DNA from: Rhizobiaceae bacterium
GTDB taxonomy: Bacteria; Pseudomonadota; Alphaproteobacteria; Rhizobiales; Rhizobiaceae
Assembly: GCA_016742175.1 (NCBI GenBank)
Contig: JACVCH010000007.1
Location: forward strand, 124,001-188,000
Direction of reading: 5' to 3'
DNA length: 64,000 nt
Shown: in pieces, positions 59,424 to 64,000 of the stretch
Layout of the letters: every line of letters begins with the position of its first letter
Numbering within the stretch: position 1 is the first letter of the stretch
Notes under the pieces: model-generated
Told to the model about the DNA's origin: nothing
What the model saw: only the letters and a program-made list of their open reading frames with translations
Database searches by the model: none
Program-made: the position numbers and the translations under genes

Positions 59424-60593
59424 TCACCACGCCGCCCGATAGATCGCCAGCGCATCCGCCTCCGAAACGCCGCGCGGATTGTTGACCAGCAACCGCTGCT
59501 GCTTCATCGCATCCGCCGCCATCTTTGCCAGCGCGTCCTCTCCGATCCCGACATCGCGCAGGCGTGTCTGCAGCCCGACGCGCTTCGACAGCGCCGCGAG
59601 TTCCTCGATGAAGGCCGCGCAACGCCCCTGAACGCCCTCTTCGCCGTCGAGCGCGGGAAAGCAGTCGCCAGCGATCTCAGCGTAAAGATGCGCCGCATCG
59701 GGCGCATTGAAGCGCAGGACATGCGGCAGGACGAGCGCGTTCGACAGGCCGTGCGGAATGTGGAACGTGCCGCCGATCGGATAGGCGAGGGCGTGGACGG
59801 CGGCGACGGGCGAATTGGCGAAGGCCTGGCCGGCGAGCATCGAGCCGAGCAGCATCGCCCCGCGCGCCGCGCGATCCTGCCCGTCGGCGATCACCTTTTC
59901 GATATTGGCGCCGAGAAGGCGCAGGGCCTCGCGCGCGAGCATCTTCGACAAGGGATTGTTGTTGGCGCTCTTCGAAGCGTAGGCCTCGATCGCATGGACC
60001 ATGGCGTCGATGCCGGTCGCGGCGGTGATCGCCGGTGGCAGGCCGAGCGTCAAATCCGCGTCGAGAACCGCGACATCCGGTAGGATGATCGCGCTGGAAA
60101 CGCCGCGCTTTTCCTCTTCGCCGACCGTGATGATGGAGACCGGCGTCACCTCCGATCCCGTGCCGGCCGTGGTCGGCACCAGCACGAGCGGCAGGCGTGG
60201 CCCCTTGGCCTGCGCGACGCCCCAGGCATCGTCCAGGTCTTCGCCCGAGCCGATCAGAAGCGCGGCGAGCTTGGCGACGTCGAGCGACGAGCCGCCGCCG
60301 AACCCGACGACCCCGCTCGCGCCGCGTCCGGCCTCGACGGCCTTCATCAAGGTCGCGCGCGACGGGTCGGCCTCGACCTCGCCGAAGATGGTGACCTCTG
60401 CGCCGGCCGCTTTCAGCGAGGCGATGGCGGCGTCAGCAAGCCCGATCTTGAGAAGACCCGGATCGGTGACGAACAGCACGCGGCCGCCGAGGCGTTTCCC
60501 GGCGATCTCGCCGAGCCGCGCGGCGCTGCCGGGTTCGAACACGATCGATGCGGTGGTGTTGAAGGTGAAGGGGGAGAGGGGTGTTGCTGTCAT
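59424..60593 (-). CDS. Iron-containing alcohol dehydrogenase
   Basis: 389 aa from the ATG at 60593. GVVGFGGGSSLDVAKLAALL is the cofactor-binding loop, TTAGTGSEVTPVSII the phosphate loop, and the metal region includes GIDAMVHAIEAYAS, AVHALAYPIGGTFHIPHGLSNALVLPHVL. This is the group III (iron-dependent) family, acting on primary alcohols or maleylacetate-like substrates. Upstream DNA to 60719 holds no clear gene. Confidence 0.94.
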   Translation of the reverse strand: MTATPLSPFTFNTTASIVFEPGSAARLGEIAGKRLGGRVLFVTDPGLLKIGLADAAIASLKAAGAEVTIFGEVEADPSRATLMKAVEAGRGASGVVGFGGGSSLDVAKLAALLIGSGEDLDDAWGVAQAKGPRLPLVLVPTTAGTGSEVTPVSIITVGEEEKRGVSSAIILPDVAVLDADLTLGLPPAITAATGIDAMVHAIEAYASKSANNNPLSKMLAREALRLLGANIEKVIADGQDRAARGAMLLGSMLAGQAFANSPVAAVHALAYPIGGTFHIPHGLSNALVLPHVLRFNAPDAAHLYAEIAGDCFPALDGEEGVQGRCAAFIEELAALSKRVGLQTRLRDVGIGEDALAKMAADAMKQQRLLVNNPRGVSEADALAIYRAAW

Positions 60594-60719
60594 GGCCGCG
60601 AAAGTGCCAAGCGGTCCGGCGCTTGTCGAGTGACAAAGCGTCAACTGCCCGCATTTGCAGGCCGGATGCGCTCATGCTAATTCCGAGGTTTGACCAAGGC
60701 GTCCAGACGGAAATCCTGC

Positions 60720-62252
60720 ATGTCCGAAGCTGCGATCGAACTTGTCGGCATCAACAAGAGCTTCGGCCCTGTTCATGCCAACAAGGATATCGACCTCAAC
60801 ATCAAGGCCGGCACCATTCATGGTATCGTCGGCGAGAACGGAGCCGGGAAATCGACGCTGATGTCGATCCTCTACGGCTTCTACCAGGCCGATTCCGGCG
60901 AAATCCGCGTCGGCGGCAAGCCGGTGGCGATCACCAGTTCCAACCACGCGATCGCGCTCGGCATCGGCATGGTCCACCAGCACTTCATGCTGGTTCAGAA
61001 CTTCACGGTACTGGAAAACATCATCCTCGGCGCCGAAGGCGAGGCGCTGCTCAACTCCTCCATCTCCAAGGCCCGCTCGGAACTGAAGCGGCTGGAGAAG
61101 GAATACGGCCTCGACGTCGATCCCGATGCGATCATCGAGGATTTGCCAGTCGGCCTGCAGCAGCGCGTGGAAATCCTGAAGGCGCTCTACCGCGGCGCCG
61201 ATATCCTCATTCTCGACGAGCCGACCGGCGTGTTGACGCCGGCCGAGGCAGATCACCTTTTCCGCATCCTCGCCCAGCTCCGGGCCGAGGGTAAGACGGT
61301 GGTGCTGATCACGCACAAGCTGCGCGAGATCAAGGCGATCACCGACAATGTCTCGGTCATGCGCCAGGGCCAGATCGTGGCGACGCGCAAGACCGCCGAG
61401 ACGACGGTCGAGGAACTGGCCGAGCTGATGGTCGGGCGCCGCGTGCTCCTGCGCGTCGAAAAGGGCGATGCGCGGCCGAGCGACGTGAAGCTCTCGGTGC
61501 GCAACCTGACGGTCGTGGATTCGCGCGGCGTCAAGGTCGTCGACGACGTGTCGTTCGACGTGCGCGGCGGCGAGATCGTCGGCATTGCGGGCGTCGCCGG
61601 CAACGGCCAATCGCAGCTCCTGGAAACGATTTCCGGCATCCGCCCGGCCGTCTCCGGCACCGTCATGCTCGACGGCAAGCCGATCGACGTCACCGGCGCG
61701 GCCGATCCGGGCGAACTGCGCGACCGCGGCCTCGCCCATGTGCCGGAGGATCGGCACTATGTCGGCCTCGTCCTGCCGTTCGAGGAATACGAGAACTCGA
61801 TCCTCGGCTATCACGACCGGCCCGAATATCTGAACGGCCCGTTCCTCAACATCGAGGCGATCCGCGCCGATGCGAAGAAGAAGATCGGCCAGTACGACAT
61901 CCGGCCCGGCAACGAGCGGCTGAAGACGGCGAACTTTTCCGGCGGCAACCAGCAGAAGATCGTGCTCGCGCGCGAGATGGAGAAGGACCCCGGCGTCCTC
62001 ATCATCGGCCAGCCGACGCGCGGCGTCGACGTCGGCGCGATCGAATTCATCCATAGGCGCCTGATCGACATGCGCGACCAGGGCAGGGCGGTCCTGCTCG
62101 TCTCGGTCGAACTCGACGAAATCCGCTCGCTCTCCGACCGCATCCTCGTAATGTTCGACGGCCGCGTGGTCGGCGAACGCTCCGGCGAAGCGACCGAAGG
62201 CGAACTCGGCCTCCTGATGGCCGGCATCGACGGCAAGGAGGCCGCCGAATGA
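60720..62252 (+). CDS. ABC transporter ATP-binding protein, double-domain, nucleoside-type
   Basis: 510 aa. The first domain has Walker A GENGAGKSTLM, Q-loop HQHFMLVQNFTVLEN, a signature-like LPVGLQQRVEILKALYRGADILILDEPTGVLTP and H-switch THK. The second domain has a degenerate Walker A GVAGNGQSQLL but an intact signature FSGGNQQKIVLAREM and RGVDVGA, as in the BmpE/RbsA/XylG type. It partners the two permeases downstream and probably the BMP binding protein at 53931. It overlaps the first permease gene by four bases. Confidence 0.95.
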   Translation: MSEAAIELVGINKSFGPVHANKDIDLNIKAGTIHGIVGENGAGKSTLMSILYGFYQADSGEIRVGGKPVAITSSNHAIALGIGMVHQHFMLVQNFTVLENIILGAEGEALLNSSISKARSELKRLEKEYGLDVDPDAIIEDLPVGLQQRVEILKALYRGADILILDEPTGVLTPAEADHLFRILAQLRAEGKTVVLITHKLREIKAITDNVSVMRQGQIVATRKTAETTVEELAELMVGRRVLLRVEKGDARPSDVKLSVRNLTVVDSRGVKVVDDVSFDVRGGEIVGIAGVAGNGQSQLLETISGIRPAVSGTVMLDGKPIDVTGAADPGELRDRGLAHVPEDRHYVGLVLPFEEYENSILGYHDRPEYLNGPFLNIEAIRADAKKKIGQYDIRPGNERLKTANFSGGNQQKIVLAREMEKDPGVLIIGQPTRGVDVGAIEFIHRRLIDMRDQGRAVLLVSVELDEIRSLSDRILVMFDGRVVGERSGEATEGELGLLMAGIDGKEAAE

Positions 62253-63388
62253 GCGTTCCTTATGCGAAATTGCCCGCATGGGCCGATTACGGGTTGATCC
62301 CGCTGATCAACGTCGTCGTCGCCTTCGCGGTGGCCGGCCTCGTCGTGCTGCTCGTCGGCGAGAGCCCGGTCGAGGCGTTTACCTACCTGATCGAGGGCGC
62401 GTTCGGGCGCGGGCAGAACATCGCCTATACGCTCTATTATGCGACGAGCTTCATCTTCACCGGCCTTGCCGTCGCGGTCGCCTTTCATGGCGGGCTGTTC
62501 AATATCGGCGGCGAGGGGCAGGCCTATGTCGGCGGGCTCGGCGTCGCGCTGGTCGTCCTGTCGCTCGACGGCGTGTTTCCCTGGTGGGTGAACTTTCCGC
62601 TGGCGATCCTCGGCGCGGCGCTGATGGGGGCCCTGTGGGCCTTTATCCCGGCTTATCTCCAGGCCAAGCGCGGCTCGCACATCGTCATCACCACGATCAT
62701 GTTCAACTTCATCGCCGCCAGCCTGATGGTCTATCTCCTGACCTCGGTCCTGAAGCCGGCCGGCTCGATGTCGCCGCAGACGCGAACCTTCCTCGATGGC
62801 GGGCAATTGCCGAAGCTGAACTTCGTGTTCGACTGGTTCGGCGCCTCGGTGCGCTCCTCGCCGCTCAACATTTCCTTCCTGCTGGCGCTCGTCGCCGCCT
62901 TCCTCGTCTGGCTCCTGATCTGGCGCACCAAGCTCGGCTACGAGATCCGCACGCAAGGGTTCAGCCCCAAGGCGGCGCGCTATGCGGGCATCGGCGAGAC
63001 GCGCATCGTGCTCGTCACCATGCTCATCTCGGGCGCGCTCGCCGGCATGATGGCGTTGAACCCCGTGATGGGCGACGCCAACCGGCTGCAGCTCGATTTC
63101 GTCACCGGCGCCGGCTTCGTCGGCATCGCCGTGGCGCTGATGGGCCGCTCGCATCCCGCCGGCATCATCCCGGCGGCGATCCTGTTCGGCGTGCTCTACC
63201 AGGGCGGCGCGGAAATCGCCTTCATGATGCCCTCGATCAGCCGCGACATGATCATCATTATCCAGGGTCTGGTGATCCTCTTCGCCGGCGCATTGGAGCA
63301 CATGTTCCGCCCATCCCTGCAGGCGCTGTTCGCCTCGATCTCGCCGCGCTCCGGCGCGGGCGAAACCGCCGGCCAGAAGGGAGCCTGA
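62249..63388 (+). CDS. ABC transporter permease, nucleoside/simple-sugar type (first)
   Basis: 379 aa with about ten membrane helices. NIGGEGQAYVGGLGVALV, KRGSHIVITTIMFNFIAASLMVYLL and SPKAARYAGIGETRIVLVTMLISGALAGMMA are the hallmarks of the BPD_transp_2 nucleoside branch. Coupled to the ATPase gene by overlap and followed one base later by the second permease, so the three form one operon. Confidence 0.95.
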   Translation: MSVPYAKLPAWADYGLIPLINVVVAFAVAGLVVLLVGESPVEAFTYLIEGAFGRGQNIAYTLYYATSFIFTGLAVAVAFHGGLFNIGGEGQAYVGGLGVALVVLSLDGVFPWWVNFPLAILGAALMGALWAFIPAYLQAKRGSHIVITTIMFNFIAASLMVYLLTSVLKPAGSMSPQTRTFLDGGQLPKLNFVFDWFGASVRSSPLNISFLLALVAAFLVWLLIWRTKLGYEIRTQGFSPKAARYAGIGETRIVLVTMLISGALAGMMALNPVMGDANRLQLDFVTGAGFVGIAVALMGRSHPAGIIPAAILFGVLYQGGAEIAFMMPSISRDMIIIIQGLVILFAGALEHMFRPSLQALFASISPRSGAGETAGQKGA

Positions 63389-63389
63389 G

Positions 63390-64000
63390 ATGGATCAAGC
63401 CTTCGTCGTCCTGATCCAGATCCTGGATTCCACCATCCGCCTGTCGATTCCGCTGATGTTCGCGTGCCTCGCCGGGCTTTATTCCGAGCGTGCCGGCGTG
63501 TTCGACATCGGCCTCGAGGGCAAGATGCTGGCCGCCGCCTTCGCCGGCGCGGCGGCTGCCGCCGTCTACGGCTCGGCCTGGCTCGGGCTCGTCTTCGCCG
63601 TCATGGTCTCGGTCGCGCTGGCGCTCGTTCACGGCTTCGCCTCGATCACCAATCGCGGCAACCAGATCGTCTCGGGCGTCGCGATCAACTTCATCGCCGC
63701 CGGCACCACGGTCATCCTCGGCCAGGCCTGGTTCGCGCAGGGCGGGCGCACGCCTTCGCTCGGCGGCGAGCAGCGCTTCGGCGGCATCGTCCTGCCCTTT
63801 GCCGAAACGGCGCGCGACATCCCGATCGTCGGCTACATCTATGCCGAACTGATCTCGGGCCACTCGATGCTGGTCTATCTCGCCTTCGCGACGGTCGCCT
63901 TCACCTGGTGGGTGCTGTTCCGCACGCGCTTCGGCCTGCGCCTGCGCGCCGTCGGCGAGAACCCGGCCGCCGTCGACACCGCCGGCATCTCGGTCACATG
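63390..64000 (+). CDS. ABC transporter permease, nucleoside/simple-sugar type (second, cut by the window end)
   Basis: The ATG at 63390 overlaps the end region of the previous gene's stop context (TGAGATGG). The frame is open to the last base. It contains MFACLAGLYSERAGVFDIGLEG near residue 20, HGFASITNRGNQIVSGVAINFIAAGTTVILGQ and GLRLRAVGENPAAVDTAGISV, the typical second permease of nucleoside ABC transporters. About 204 residues are visible; the 3' end lies beyond the window. Confidence 0.93.
   Translation, partial: MDQAFVVLIQILDSTIRLSIPLMFACLAGLYSERAGVFDIGLEGKMLAAAFAGAAAAAVYGSAWLGLVFAVMVSVALALVHGFASITNRGNQIVSGVAINFIAAGTTVILGQAWFAQGGRTPSLGGEQRFGGIVLPFAETARDIPIVGYIYAELISGHSMLVYLAFATVAFTWWVLFRTRFGLRLRAVGENPAAVDTAGISVT

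Overview
The window comes from a high-GC alphaproteobacterium, almost certainly of the order Hyphomicrobiales (Rhizobiales). The signs are a MucR/Ros regulator, three DUF982 proteins, two DUF3606 proteins, an HWE-family histidine kinase, an EcfG-like sigma factor with matching GGAAC promoters, a GTTC-N7-GTTC LexA box and a typical rhizobial intergenic inverted repeat. The genus cannot be fixed from the sequence alone.

The key boundary is a tRNA-Ser(GGA) gene at 52441-52530 (minus strand), with a 696-residue tyrosine recombinase (50265-52355) abutting its 3' end. Everything left of the tRNA looks like a genomic island or accessory block that continues beyond the left edge of the window. Everything to the right (52.5-64 kb) looks like ordinary core chromosome: msrA, a BMP-type ABC transporter, an MFS carrier, an ECF sigma/anti-sigma pair, slyX, a thioesterase and an iron-dependent alcohol dehydrogenase.

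Island layout. (1) 0-8.3 kb: a four-gene plus-strand block of mostly unknown proteins. It includes a PD-(D/E)XK-like protein and a 1029-residue FtsH-like AAA ATPase/M41 protease without visible membrane anchors. It is followed by a small exported SNase-tail protein bracketed by arrays of degenerate 21-bp repeats whose core is the methylation sequence GANTC. (2) 8.9-34.2 kb plus scattered genes to 50 kb: a stress-response region. It holds a secreted protein, an AI-2E transporter, a Tad-like protein, an HWE kinase, a zinc alcohol dehydrogenase, a ROK protein, a DUF3618/holin-like envelope operon, an SDR, DUF892 ferritin-like and PRC-barrel proteins, YetF, DUF305 and DUF1622 membrane proteins, the EcfG-like sigma factor with a NepR-like small gene, a Crp/Fnr regulator and many hydrophilic small proteins. 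At least eleven intergenic sites match GGAAC-N17-GTT exactly, all oriented towards one of these genes, so the region reads as a compact general-stress regulon that carries its own sigma factor. (3) 34.6-38.1 kb: a hybrid histidine kinase and two Rnk/GreA-like proteins. (4) 38.8-42.8 kb: a 1351-residue STAND/NACHT-like NTPase with a C-terminal PD-(D/E)XK nuclease-like domain, bracketed by perfect copies of a 16-bp palindrome and next to a broken mscS. This is the best candidate for an undescribed defence system. (5) 43.7-49 kb: a sorbosone-dehydrogenase-like lipoprotein with a DUF2231 protein, then an SOS cluster (umuD-umuC diverging from a SRAP/YedK operon across a LexA box). (6) 49-50 kb: a frameshifted alpha/beta hydrolase behind a perfect stress promoter.

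All family names rest on motif recognition by eye; no database search was run.
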